The notes under the pieces: model-generated
The model's database searches: none
What the model was told of the DNA's origin: nothing
The model's input: the letters and a program-made list of their open reading frames with translations, nothing else
In this document: piece after piece, positions 47,450-56,099 of the stretch
Layout of the letters: every line of letters begins with the position of its first letter
Numbering within the stretch: the first letter of the stretch is position 1
Translations under genes and position numbers: made by a program
From: Saprospiraceae bacterium
GTDB lineage: Bacteria > Bacteroidota > Bacteroidia > Chitinophagales > Saprospiraceae
Length of the DNA stretch: 64,000 bases
Reading direction: 5' to 3'
NCBI GenBank assembly: GCA_016719615.1
Contig: JADJYQ010000001.1
Coordinates: forward strand, 124,001-188,000

Positions 47450-48973
47450 GTGAATCAGAAAGCCATTTTGATCATATTAGACGGTTGGGGCATCGGACAA
47501 AAACCTTCTGCAGATGCCATTTTACAAGCGAATACACCGTATTTCGACAAACTCTTGTCTGAATGTCCCAACAGCAGACTCGTCACTTATGGAAATCAGG
47601 TTGGTCTCCCGGAAGGCCAAATGGGAAATTCGGAAGTTGGCCATCTGAATTTAGGTGCTGGCCGAATCGTATATCAGGATCTTACGCGAATCGACAAGAT
47701 TTTCGCTGAAGACCAATTGGAACAATATCCCGAATGGGACCAATTGGCACAATACTGTTTAAAAAATGACAAAGCCTGTCATTTGATTGGCCTAGTTTCA
47801 GATGGTGGTGTACACAGCCATATCCGTCATTTGTTGGCTCTGATTGACGGACTAGAAAATAAAGGATTGAAAAAAATCTTTCTGCACGTGATCACTGATG
47901 GTCGTGACACGGATCCGCAAAACGGACTTCAATACCTCCGTGAATTGGAAAAATACCTCGAAGGAAAAAATACCAAAATTGCAAGTTTAATAGGAAGGTA
48001 TTACGCCATGGATCGCGATAAGAGATGGGAACGCATCGAAAGAGCTTATGATTTATTGGTTTCTGGAAAAGGAAAACTTTATCCTATGGCCAGTGAGGCA
48101 TTAGAAGAAAGTTATCGCAATCAAATCACTGACGAATTTGTTGAAGCTCACAAAATAGGAGATTCATCTATGGGAGTCATTCAGCCGGACGATGCCGTAT
48201 TCTGTTTTAATTTTCGTACAGATCGATTGCGTCAACTGACACAAGTCCTTACGCAGCATATCGCGCAGGCAGAGTATGCCATGAAGCCACTGCCACTGTA
48301 TTATCTCACAATGACGAGATATGATGCCAATTTTCAAAATATCAATGTGTTGTTTGAAGCTCAGAATCTAAAATACACTTTAGGTGAATGTATTTCCAGG
48401 TATGGATTGACACAATTGAGAATCGCGGAAACTGAAAAATATCCGCATGTGAGTTATTTCTTTTCAGGAGGAAGAGAAAAAGTATTTACGGGTGAAAAAA
48501 GGATATTGATTCCTTCACCAAAAGTTGCTACTTATGATCTTCAACCCGAGATGAGTGCAATAGAAGTTACAGAAGCTCTTTTAGATTTGTGGAAAATAGA
48601 AGAACCCGATTTCATTTGTTTAAATTTTGCAAACACAGATATGGTCGGTCATACAGGTGTCTTCAATGCAGCTATGAAAGCTGCTGAAACCGTGGATACC
48701 TGCCTTGCAAAAATTGTAGAAACGGGCAAGCAAAAAAAATATTCATTTATCATTCTTGCAGATCACGGAAACGCAGATTACATGATCAATGAAGATGGAA
48801 GCCCAAACACAGCACATACAAAAAATCCGGTGCCATGTATATTAGTTTCTGAACAACTAAATTTGAAAATAAAAAACGGGAAACTGGCAGATATTGCACC
48901 AACAATTTTACAACTCTTGCAATTACCGATTCCGGTAGAGATGACAGGCCAATCATTATTGACAGAAATTTAA
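47450..48973 (+). CDS. gpmI: 2,3-bisphosphoglycerate-independent phosphoglycerate mutase
   Basis: A 507-aa glycolytic enzyme interconverting 3- and 2-phosphoglycerate, Mn2+-dependent. The N-terminus ILIILDGWGIG carries the first metal Asp. MGNSEVGHLNLGAGR contains the phosphorylated nucleophile Ser near residue 62. VITDGRDTDP and ILADHGNADYM hold further active-site and metal residues. It starts with GTG at 47450, the only start placing DGWG at the usual distance. The nadA gene begins 7 bp after its stop, so the two are probably one transcript. Confidence 0.96.
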   Translation: MNQKAILIILDGWGIGQKPSADAILQANTPYFDKLLSECPNSRLVTYGNQVGLPEGQMGNSEVGHLNLGAGRIVYQDLTRIDKIFAEDQLEQYPEWDQLAQYCLKNDKACHLIGLVSDGGVHSHIRHLLALIDGLENKGLKKIFLHVITDGRDTDPQNGLQYLRELEKYLEGKNTKIASLIGRYYAMDRDKRWERIERAYDLLVSGKGKLYPMASEALEESYRNQITDEFVEAHKIGDSSMGVIQPDDAVFCFNFRTDRLRQLTQVLTQHIAQAEYAMKPLPLYYLTMTRYDANFQNINVLFEAQNLKYTLGECISRYGLTQLRIAETEKYPHVSYFFSGGREKVFTGEKRILIPSPKVATYDLQPEMSAIEVTEALLDLWKIEEPDFICLNFANTDMVGHTGVFNAAMKAAETVDTCLAKIVETGKQKKYSFIILADHGNADYMINEDGSPNTAHTKNPVPCILVSEQLNLKIKNGKLADIAPTILQLLQLPIPVEMTGQSLLTEI

Positions 48974-48980
48974 TACTATC

Positions 48981-49994
48981 ATGAACTCTAAAATGCGATT
49001 CGACGAAAACGATTTAAACAAAAGGGGTTTTCTGGATGTAGATCTCGATCCTGAAATGGATCTCGAATCAGAAATTCAAAAATTAAAAAAAGAAAAAAAC
49101 GCAGTCATTCTTGCACATTATTATCAGGATTCAGACATACAGGATTTGGCTGACTTTGTAGGTGATAGTTTGCAGCTTTCCCAGGAAGCGGCACGCACCA
49201 AAGCCGATATGATCGCATTTGCAGGAGTCCATTTTATGGCTGAAACGGCAAAAATTCTTTCACCTCAGAAAAAAGTCGTAGTTCCTGATCTAAAGGCAGG
49301 ATGCTCTTTATCCGATTCTTGCCCTGCACCGCTGTTTAAAAAATTTATGGAAAATTATCCCGATCACGTAGTTGTTTCTTATGTAAACTGTACTGCTGAT
49401 TTGAAAACACTAACGGATATTTGTTGTACTTCATCGAATGCAGTTCATATCATTAACGCCATCCCTCCCGAAAAGGGAATCGTCTTTGCACCGGATAAAA
49501 ATCTTGGCGCCTATCTCGAAAAGCAAACAGGAAGAAAACTGGTCAAATGGGATGGCGCCTGTATGGTGCACGAAATATTTTCCAGAGAGAAAATCACTAA
49601 ACTTAAATTACAACATCCGGAAGCGATCATAATTGCACACCCGGAATGCGAAGAAGCTGTATTGCAACTCGCAGAATATATTGGATCTACCAGCGGTTTG
49701 TTGAAGTTTGTACAAACAAATCCGGCCATGTCTTTCATCGTGGCCACAGAAAGTGGCATACTCCACCAAATGCAATTGAAATGCCCCGACAAAACTTTCA
49801 TCCCCGCGCCACCCAACAACAACTGCGCATGTAACGAATGCCCACACATGAAACGCAACACACTTAAAAAACTATACCTGTGTATGAAATATGAACAACC
49901 TGAAATCATCTTACCTGATGATGTCATCTTCAAAGCAAAAGCAAGCATCGACAAAATGCTCGAAATCTCCGCAGCTGTTGGACTGGGCGGTTGA
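48981..49994 (+). CDS. nadA: Quinolinate synthase NadA
   Basis: A 337-aa 4Fe-4S enzyme that condenses iminoaspartate with dihydroxyacetone phosphate to quinolinate in NAD synthesis. Signatures: ILAHYYQDSDIQDLADFVGD, YVNCTADLKTLTD, AHPECEEAVL and the C-terminal CACNECPHM cysteines that, with earlier ones, bind the cluster. The N-terminal 30 residues are an acidic extension. It follows gpmI closely; nadB and nadC are not in the window. Confidence 0.96.
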   Translation: MNSKMRFDENDLNKRGFLDVDLDPEMDLESEIQKLKKEKNAVILAHYYQDSDIQDLADFVGDSLQLSQEAARTKADMIAFAGVHFMAETAKILSPQKKVVVPDLKAGCSLSDSCPAPLFKKFMENYPDHVVVSYVNCTADLKTLTDICCTSSNAVHIINAIPPEKGIVFAPDKNLGAYLEKQTGRKLVKWDGACMVHEIFSREKITKLKLQHPEAIIIAHPECEEAVLQLAEYIGSTSGLLKFVQTNPAMSFIVATESGILHQMQLKCPDKTFIPAPPNNNCACNECPHMKRNTLKKLYLCMKYEQPEIILPDDVIFKAKASIDKMLEISAAVGLGG

Positions 49995-50139
49995 TGGTGA
50001 TGGTTGATAGATTATAGATGTTAGATGTTAGAGGTGAAAAACTAACAAACGTTTGTTAGTAATTTATTTCATAAAGGTACAAAACTTATAGCTTTAGGCT
50101 AAAGAATGATTCCAAAAATCAGAATACAAGCAATCGTCA
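49995..50139. other. Post-nadA spacer with a 20-bp perfect palindrome
   Basis: ACTAACAAACGTTTGTTAGT at 50041-50060 is a perfect 20-bp palindrome lying 47 bp after the nadA stop. It is the longest loop-free example of the dispersed CTAACA palindrome in the window and is followed by array C. Confidence 0.8.
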
Positions 50140-50717
50140 GCCGGCTTCAGCCGGAATAAAAAGTCGGAATTAAATCCAACTCATTAAATAACGGAAACCC
50201 AAAAAAAGTTAAATTTTAGAATAGGCTATGAATAGGAATGGGTTTCAACCCATTCCATATGAGGAACAAAATGAAAATGAAATTTGTCCAATCAGAAAAG
50301 ATCAATCAAATAAATTTTAGATATCTGGAAATGTTTTATAAATGGAGAGCAATAAAACATCCATCGTCAGCCGGCTTCAGCCGGAATAAAAAGCCGGAAT
50401 CGAATCCAACTCATTAAATAACGGAAACCCAAAAAAAGTTAAATTTTAGAATAGGCTATGAATAGGAATGGGTTTCAACCCATTCCATATGAGGAACAAA
50501 ATGAAAATGAAATTTGTCCAATCAGAAAAGATCAATCAAATAAATTTTTCGATATCTGGAAATGTTTTATAAATGGAGAACAATAAAACATCCACTGTCA
50601 GCCGGCTTCAGCCGGAATAAAAAGTCGGAATTACATCCAATTCATTAAATGACGGAAACCCAAAAAAAGTTAAATTTTAGAATAGGCTATGAATAGGAAT
50701 GGGTTTCAACCCATTCC
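50140..50717 (+). repeat. Two-hairpin repeat array C (three units, 230-bp period)
   Basis: First palindromes start at 50140, 50370 and 50601. Second ones start at 50235, 50465 and 50696, each exactly 95 bp later. Units are nearly identical over their whole 230 bp, including the part outside the hairpins, so this array was amplified recently. The last hairpin lies about 90 bp before the DUF6089 start. Confidence 0.93.
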
Positions 50718-50803
50718 GGAAATCAATTCCAACCCATTCCGCACCAAATTCGAGCCCATCTATCAAAATATTCCGGAAGAATTTACGTTACCCTCCATTG
50801 ACT

Positions 50804-51640
50804 ATGCTTAAATCATTGAAAACCATATTTTTTATTCTTTTTTTAGGAATTTTGGGAAGCCCGGTTATAGCTCAAAAAGGATATGAATTGGGTGGCTGGA
50901 TCGGAGCTGCGCATTATTTTGGCGATCTCAACAATCTTTACCGGCTCAATGAGCCCGGTCTGGCATTTGGGTTTACTGGAAGGTATAATTTTGATACCCG
51001 TCTTTCTGTAAGAATGCAGCTTAATTACCATAGAATAGCTGGAAATGATGCGAAATCAAGAAATGCTTTTGATCTCCGCAGAAACCTCAATTTTTTTTCA
51101 GATGTTTTTGAGGTAGCGCCTTGTATGGAATTTAATTTTTTCCCGCTGAAACACGGTTCCCGGGAAGAATTTGTGAGCCCTTACATGTATGCAGGCATCA
51201 GCATTTTTCACTATAATCCTAAAACGGAATACCAGGGTGAAAATGTAGCCTTGCGCGAATTGGGTACAGAAGGGCAGATTTCCGGACAAGAATACAACGA
51301 GATCGGAAGTGCATGGCTGATTGGCGGTGGTGTAAAACTGGATCTCAATGATAAATGGAGCCTCAATTTTGATCTGGGTTACCGTCTGACAGCTACAGAT
51401 TTTTTGGATGATGTCAGCGGATATTATCCCGATGATACCGAATTGCTCATCAATAGAGGACAAATTGCCGTGGACCTTTCAGATCGCTCCATACCCGTGG
51501 ATGGTTCAGCTAAAATTGGAACTCCTGGTACGCAAAGAGGTGACCATAACGAAAAAGACAAATTCCTGAGTTTTGGAGTAAACCTGATCTATTACTTTGG
51601 GAAATTGCGCTGTCCGCCTATTTCGTATCCGGACCTGTAA
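50804..51640 (+). CDS. DUF6089 / PorG-like outer-membrane beta-barrel protein
   Basis: A 278-aa protein from the ATG at 50804, where a signal peptide starts (IFFILFLGILGSPVIAQ); the frame is open further upstream but only through array C. GGWIGAAHYFGDLNN at the mature N-terminus, then alternating strands (FTGRYNFDTRLSVRMQLNYH, WSLNFDLGYRLT) and a terminal strand VNLIYYFGK, match the DUF6089 family, related to the T9SS component PorG. It may take part in T9SS function, consistent with the many T9SS cargo genes here. Confidence 0.82.
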   Translation: MLKSLKTIFFILFLGILGSPVIAQKGYELGGWIGAAHYFGDLNNLYRLNEPGLAFGFTGRYNFDTRLSVRMQLNYHRIAGNDAKSRNAFDLRRNLNFFSDVFEVAPCMEFNFFPLKHGSREEFVSPYMYAGISIFHYNPKTEYQGENVALRELGTEGQISGQEYNEIGSAWLIGGGVKLDLNDKWSLNFDLGYRLTATDFLDDVSGYYPDDTELLINRGQIAVDLSDRSIPVDGSAKIGTPGTQRGDHNEKDKFLSFGVNLIYYFGKLRCPPISYPDL

Positions 51641-51736
51641 AACGGACTTTAGATTTTTCCGAATCAAATATTTTTAACTAAGTTTTATTTTAAGTTTCAA
51701 TCGAGTTGTACAATATTTCATTCTTTGCTTCATTTT

Positions 51737-52033
51737 TTAGGGAATCCGACGGGTGATGTCCCTCGCTGAGTGGTGAATCAATAAGATGTGTACTTGATTG
51801 CTATGAATCACTTTATATACTATTCGATAATGCCCTTCAATGAGCTCTCTTATGTCTGGTCTGTTTAATTCAGGTAAAATTTTGCCTATCAAAATATTCT
51901 TTCGAAGAAGGCTTATCTTCCGTTGAATTCTTAGAACCTGAAATTTTGCATATTTCTTTGAGTCTTTTGAAATATATAAATAAATTTCCTTTAAATCTGT
52001 CTTTGCAGAATGTAACCATTTTACTTGAACCAT
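51737..52033 (-). CDS. RelE/ParE family toxin
   Basis: A 98-aa basic protein with the RelE/ParE layout: SAKTDLKEIYLYISKDS near the N-terminus, then IRELIEGHYRIVYKVI and VHILLIHHSARD at the C-terminus, as in ParE-type gyrase inhibitors or RelE-type mRNA interferases. The two activities cannot be told apart by eye. It overlaps the upstream antitoxin gene by 13 bases, the usual antitoxin-first order. Confidence 0.85.
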   Translation of the reverse strand: MVQVKWLHSAKTDLKEIYLYISKDSKKYAKFQVLRIQRKISLLRKNILIGKILPELNRPDIRELIEGHYRIVYKVIHSNQVHILLIHHSARDITRRIP

Positions 52034-52203
52034 TCTTCTATTTCCTTCTTTACAAGCTCTTCATCTACTACAAGTTCTGTTTCCGATTCACAAATTCTCT
52101 CTTCTAGCTTTTCAAGAAAAATAAGCCTTTCAATAAAATCTTCGAGTGAAAATTGCTCAGGTAGCAGATTCAGTTCTGCCATAATTCTATCTTTGCTTAT
52201 CAT
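52021..52203 (-). CDS. Antitoxin partner of the RelE/ParE toxin
   Basis: A 60-aa acidic protein (EQFSLEDFIERLIFLEKLEE and a C-terminal VKKEIEEWFK). The short acidic helical pattern resembles antitoxins that wrap the RelE/ParE toxin; no N-terminal DNA-binding domain is evident. It is called as antitoxin from its overlap with and position before the toxin gene. Confidence 0.75.
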   Translation of the reverse strand: MISKDRIMAELNLLPEQFSLEDFIERLIFLEKLEERICESETELVVDEELVKKEIEEWFK

Positions 52204-52311
52204 GGGTAATATTTTATGTAAAAATACAAAATAGGTAGTTTGCTAGAATATCCTCATCGTTAAATTCAATAGAATGGTCGATCAATTTCAGATAACTAAG
52301 GGATAAAGTTT

Positions 52312-52319
52312 AGTTTTGT
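52312..52319 (+). promoter_or_regulatory. Possible -7 element of the ABC exporter operon
   Basis: TAGTTTTG matches TAnnTTTG and lies within TTTAGTTTTGTCCATAC (52310-52326), identical to a word upstream of the metalloprotease gene at 27942-27958. No TTG stands at the -33 distance, as in the other copy. The start codon is 33 bases downstream. Confidence 0.4.
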
Positions 52320-52352
52320 CCATACTTCTTAATTTAGCCTTCATTTTCAACT

Positions 52353-53261
52353 ATGCCTGAAATACTTGAATTACAAAATGTAGTCAAAGACTACGGCGGC
52401 CTCAAAGCAGTGGACCATGTCAGTTTTGATGTGCCCCATTCATGTGTTATGGGTTTATTGGGCCCCAATGGCGCCGGTAAAACCTCACTGATCCGGATCA
52501 TTACAGGGATCACCCAGGCCGATTCCGGGACGGTCCTACTCAACGGAAAAAGCGTTTATAAAACCCTGAACCCTTCGATTGGTTATATGCCTGAGGAAAG
52601 GGGTCTATACAAAAAAATGAAAGTTGGCGAACAGCTGATTTTTTTGACAAGACTAAGGGGTCTGAGCAAAACGGATGCCGAACGCAATGTCGTTTACTGG
52701 ATGAAGAAATTTGAGATTGAATCCTGGTGGTCGAAAAAAGTAGAAGAGCTTTCGAAAGGGATGTCCCAAAAAGTACAGTTCATTGCAACAGTAAGCCACA
52801 ATCCCAAACTGATCATTCTCGACGAACCTTTTTCAGGATTGGATCCCATCAATACCAATCTCATCAAGGATGAAATCATCCGCTTAAAAAATGAAGGCGC
52901 CAGCATTTTATTTTCAACCCATCGCATGGAGCAGGTTGAAGAGATGTGCGAACACATCATCCTCATTAATAAGGGAAAAGTAGTTTTAAACGGAGAAGTT
53001 GGTGAAGTAAGAAATCGCTTTAAGGAAAATTTATTTGAGGTCAAATTACATTCAGAAATTCATTTGCCGGAACATGGATTTCAGGAAATCATTCAGGTAA
53101 ATTCTTTGCATTATCACGTAAGGCTTAAGCCCGGACAAACGGGCAATGCGATCCTGGATTTTTTCATTAGAAACGGTGCTGAAATCGCCGGATTCAACGA
53201 ATTGCTGCCAAGCTTCAATCAAATATTTATTAAAACCGTAAACGAGATCAATCATGAATAA
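52353..53261 (+). CDS. ABC transporter ATP-binding protein (NatA-like)
   Basis: A 302-aa ATPase. Walker A is GPNGAGKTS near residue 36, the signature LSKGMSQK near 137, and Walker B LIILDEPFSGLDP near 152. The switch His is in FSTHRMEQ. The C-terminal 80 residues form a DUF4162-like domain. With the overlapping permease gene it forms an exporter of the NatAB type (Na+ or drug export in Bacillus); the substrate here is unknown. Confidence 0.92.
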   Translation: MPEILELQNVVKDYGGLKAVDHVSFDVPHSCVMGLLGPNGAGKTSLIRIITGITQADSGTVLLNGKSVYKTLNPSIGYMPEERGLYKKMKVGEQLIFLTRLRGLSKTDAERNVVYWMKKFEIESWWSKKVEELSKGMSQKVQFIATVSHNPKLIILDEPFSGLDPINTNLIKDEIIRLKNEGASILFSTHRMEQVEEMCEHIILINKGKVVLNGEVGEVRNRFKENLFEVKLHSEIHLPEHGFQEIIQVNSLHYHVRLKPGQTGNAILDFFIRNGAEIAGFNELLPSFNQIFIKTVNEINHE

Positions 53262-54564
53262 ACTTGGACTCATCATCAGCAGGGAATATCTCACCAAGGT
53301 TAAGAACTGGAAGTTTATTCTGACAACTTTACTTACTCCTTTGGGATTTCTCATATTTTTTATTGTGGTTGGAATTATCTTCAGTTACGAAGGAGACAAA
53401 ACTTATAAAATAACAGTCGTTAATAAAAGTAATATGGAGTTGAATCTTCCTTCGCAGGGGGAAAAATTCAATTTTGTAATGAGTTCGGAATCGATGGAGA
53501 CCCTTCGATCGAAATACGAAAAATCGGAAATGGATGGCATCTGGGTCTTACCTGAAATGGCGGGAGTGGATGTAGCGAATTATACTTCTTATTTTTATTC
53601 GAATAATCCGCTGGATATCGAAATGGAATCCAGATTAGAAAACTACCTGGAAGAAGGTATTCGCGATCACAAGATCAAATTACTTGCACTCGATAAGGGA
53701 CAACTCGATAAACTTAAAACAAAAGTCAGCATCGATCCTGAACCGATCACACCTGAAGAAAAGGACCGTTCGGCACATACTGTAAAAATAGCGACCGTGA
53801 TCGGAGGTGCGATGGGATATATTATTTTCTTTATCATCTTTTTGTACGGAGCTTCCGTTATGCGATCTGTTGCAGATGAAAAAGTAAATCGCGTCGTTGA
53901 AGTGATCATCTCTTCTGCAAAACCCGTCGAACTGATGTTGGGGAAAGTGATAGGAGTTGGACTGGTGGGTTTGACACAAATTGTAATCTGGCTTATATTA
54001 ATTCCCATTATTTATTTCCTGGGTATGCAAATTGCAGGCATCGATGTACAACAATTGCAGGAGGCCAGTCAGCCAATGACGACACAGGCTCCTATCGATC
54101 AGGATGAATTGGCAACCATCATTCGCGAAATCGCAGCCTTGAATTGGTTGAAGATCGGTGTAGTATTTATTTTATATTTTATCGGCGGTTACTTTTTATA
54201 TGCATCCATGTTTGCTGCGATTGGAGCAGCAACAGGAGATGATATCAACGATGCACAATCACTTACCATTATTGTGACCATACCGATTATCCTGGCGATT
54301 TACGTGATGTTTCAGGCGATTCGATTGCCGGAAAGCAGCCTCGCTACTTTTGCTGCCTTTTTCCCATTCTTTAGTCCGATCACGATGCCTGCATTGCTGG
54401 CCTTTGATCCGCCCTGGTGGAAAGTGTTGTCTTCACTGGTCGTATTGTTTGCATTTTGTTACTTTATGATCTGGATGGCCAGTCGTATATACAGAGTAGG
54501 CATTTTGATGTACGGGAAGAAAGCGAGTTTGAAAGAGATTGCAAAATGGATACTCAAAGCCTGA
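53254..54564 (+). CDS. ABC-2 family permease (NatB-like)
   Basis: A 436-aa membrane protein starting eight bases inside the ATPase gene. One N-terminal TM helix (FILTTLLTPLGFLIFFIVVG, about 18-42) is followed by an extracytoplasmic domain (about 45-170) and five more helices. EKVNRVVEVIISSAKPVELM after the second helix is the ABC-2 (NatB) coupling segment. Works with the 52353 ATPase as one exporter. Confidence 0.9.
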   Translation: MNKLGLIISREYLTKVKNWKFILTTLLTPLGFLIFFIVVGIIFSYEGDKTYKITVVNKSNMELNLPSQGEKFNFVMSSESMETLRSKYEKSEMDGIWVLPEMAGVDVANYTSYFYSNNPLDIEMESRLENYLEEGIRDHKIKLLALDKGQLDKLKTKVSIDPEPITPEEKDRSAHTVKIATVIGGAMGYIIFFIIFLYGASVMRSVADEKVNRVVEVIISSAKPVELMLGKVIGVGLVGLTQIVIWLILIPIIYFLGMQIAGIDVQQLQEASQPMTTQAPIDQDELATIIREIAALNWLKIGVVFILYFIGGYFLYASMFAAIGAATGDDINDAQSLTIIVTIPIILAIYVMFQAIRLPESSLATFAAFFPFFSPITMPALLAFDPPWWKVLSSLVVLFAFCYFMIWMASRIYRVGILMYGKKASLKEIAKWILKA

Positions 54565-54593
54565 TTCTTATAAAAATTGAAAATATCTGATGC

Positions 54594-55544
54594 ATGAGGA
54601 TCAGCGGGTTTAGCTTCATGCGGAATACATCCAAACTGTATTACCCATTTGTAGAATCAATTTTATCAGTATTGCCGGTGGTTGATGAATTTGTGGTCGC
54701 CCTTGGAAAAGGGGATTCCGATGACCAAACCGAAGCGCAATTGCGTGCTGTTACTTCCGATAAATTAAAAATTATTCACACTGAGTGGGATGTAGCAAGA
54801 TATCCCAGAGGCATGGTGTATGCACAACAAACAGATCTTGCGAAACAGGCTTGCACGGGTGACTGGTTGTTGTATCTGCAGTCTGATGAACTCATTCATG
54901 AGCGCTATCATGAGGTACTAACAAACGTTTGTTCGTTGTATTTGGAAGATGTAAAGACCTAGGGATTTTTATTTCGCTACAAACATTTTTGGGGCGATTA
55001 CCAGCATTTTGTGGAATCGCATGCATGGTATCCGGCGGAGATTCGTCTCATCCGAAATCTGCCTGATATACATTCATTCGGAGATGCACAATCCTTTCGA
55101 AGTTTCAAAGCCTTTGATGGATTGAATTACCGGGATAAAATCAACAGCAGGCCTTTGCGCGTGCGAAAAATCGATGCCGAAATTTACCATTACGGTTGGG
55201 TACGTCCACCCTCGATGATGCAACAAAAAACGGTGGTGATGGATGGGGCCTATCACGACGCCGATGAAGTAAAGCGAAGACACGCTCAACGGTCGTCCGA
55301 TTTCGATTATGGCAACATGAATGATTATTCCGTATTTAAAGATACACATCCACAGGTGTTAAAAGATTTTATAAACCGTTTCAACTGGAAAGATCGGTTG
55401 CATTTTGAAAAGAACTATAAGCCGGCTCGTCCATCCCTGAAACACGAAAAATTAAAATACAAAATCTTAAGCGCAATAGAGCAGCAATGCCTTGGAGGAA
55501 GGCATTTGTTTGGGTATAGGAATTGGAAGGTGGTTGGGGATTGA
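54594..55544 (+). pseudogene. Family-2-like glycosyltransferase gene with an in-frame TAG
   Basis: The frame runs 316 codons with a single stop, TAG at 54960-54962 (codon 123). Before it: RNTSKLYYPFVESILSVLPV, VVALGKGDSDDQT and DWLLYLQSDELIHE, typical of cytoplasmic GT-A-fold glycosyltransferases. After it, in the same frame: GFLFRYKHFWGDYQHF and AWYPAEIRLIRN. The stop stands where an acidic residue is expected (…EG), so one G to T change (GAG to TAG) explains it. A CTAACA palindrome (54917-54936) lies 23 bases before the stop. Mutation or assembly error; otherwise the gene looks intact. Confidence 0.75.
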
Positions 55545-55805
55545 TAAAGCTTATAAGGATAAAAGGGAAAAGCTGAAAAGGAAAAACTTTACCCGCAACC
55601 ACCTTTAAATTACTTTTGCAGAAATTCTTGACATAGTAATATCAAAATCACATTTTCTTTTGTCTATCTTTACCAGAGGTAGAATTTGCAGAATACTGAT
55701 TTGAGCCAAGAGATTACAAATCCTGTTTACCTCAACTTACGAACGTTAGGCTTGTATTAAATCTGCTAATTTATCCTATCTTTCCTTTACCCTTTCAAAC
55801 TTTCA
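55545..55805. other. Intergenic region without a gene
   Basis: No supported reading frame. The imperfect palindrome CTTACGAACGTTAG lies near 55736; the same word recurs near 60111 before the second operon copy. Confidence 0.45.
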
Positions 55806-56099
55806 CCTTTAGCCTCTCTTCATCAGAAGCAGAATTTACAGAATTAAAGAATTTACAGAATAGGACGGGTTTAACTGTAATGGTATTTTGTCATCTATTT
55901 AGCCTTTGGTCTTTAGCCTTTCCCCTTCAGCCTCTCTACCTCTGAATCAGAATTTTCTTTAAGTTGTATTAAAAATATTCCACATTTTATTTGGATTCTT
56001 GGTATTCTTGTAATATATTAGCAAAGCAAATTGCAAAGAGTGGAGGTAGTTGTTTTCTCAAAAACCTAATTTTGATTTTTTAACCTCTAATATTATTAT
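55806..56099 (+). repeat. Duplicated leader region, copy 1
   Basis: About 294 bp almost identical to 60180-60472, differing at only a few positions (for example TTCTTGG against TTCCTGG, and GCAAAGCAAATTG against GCAATGCGAATTG). It holds the promoter and the untranslated leader of the dockerin-protein gene. Confidence 0.92.
55991..56021 (+). promoter_or_regulatory. Promoter of operon copy 1
   Basis: TTG at 55991-55993, 20-base spacer, TATATTAG at 56014-56021 (one mismatch to TAnnTTTG). The same boxes at the same spacing occur in copy 2 although neighbouring bases differ. The predicted leader is about 70 bases. Confidence 0.5.

Noticed and set aside
54594..55544. TAG read-through or stop-codon reassignment
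   Set aside because: Only one gene shows it, and no other gene in the window contains an in-frame TAG. A point mutation or a base error is simpler.
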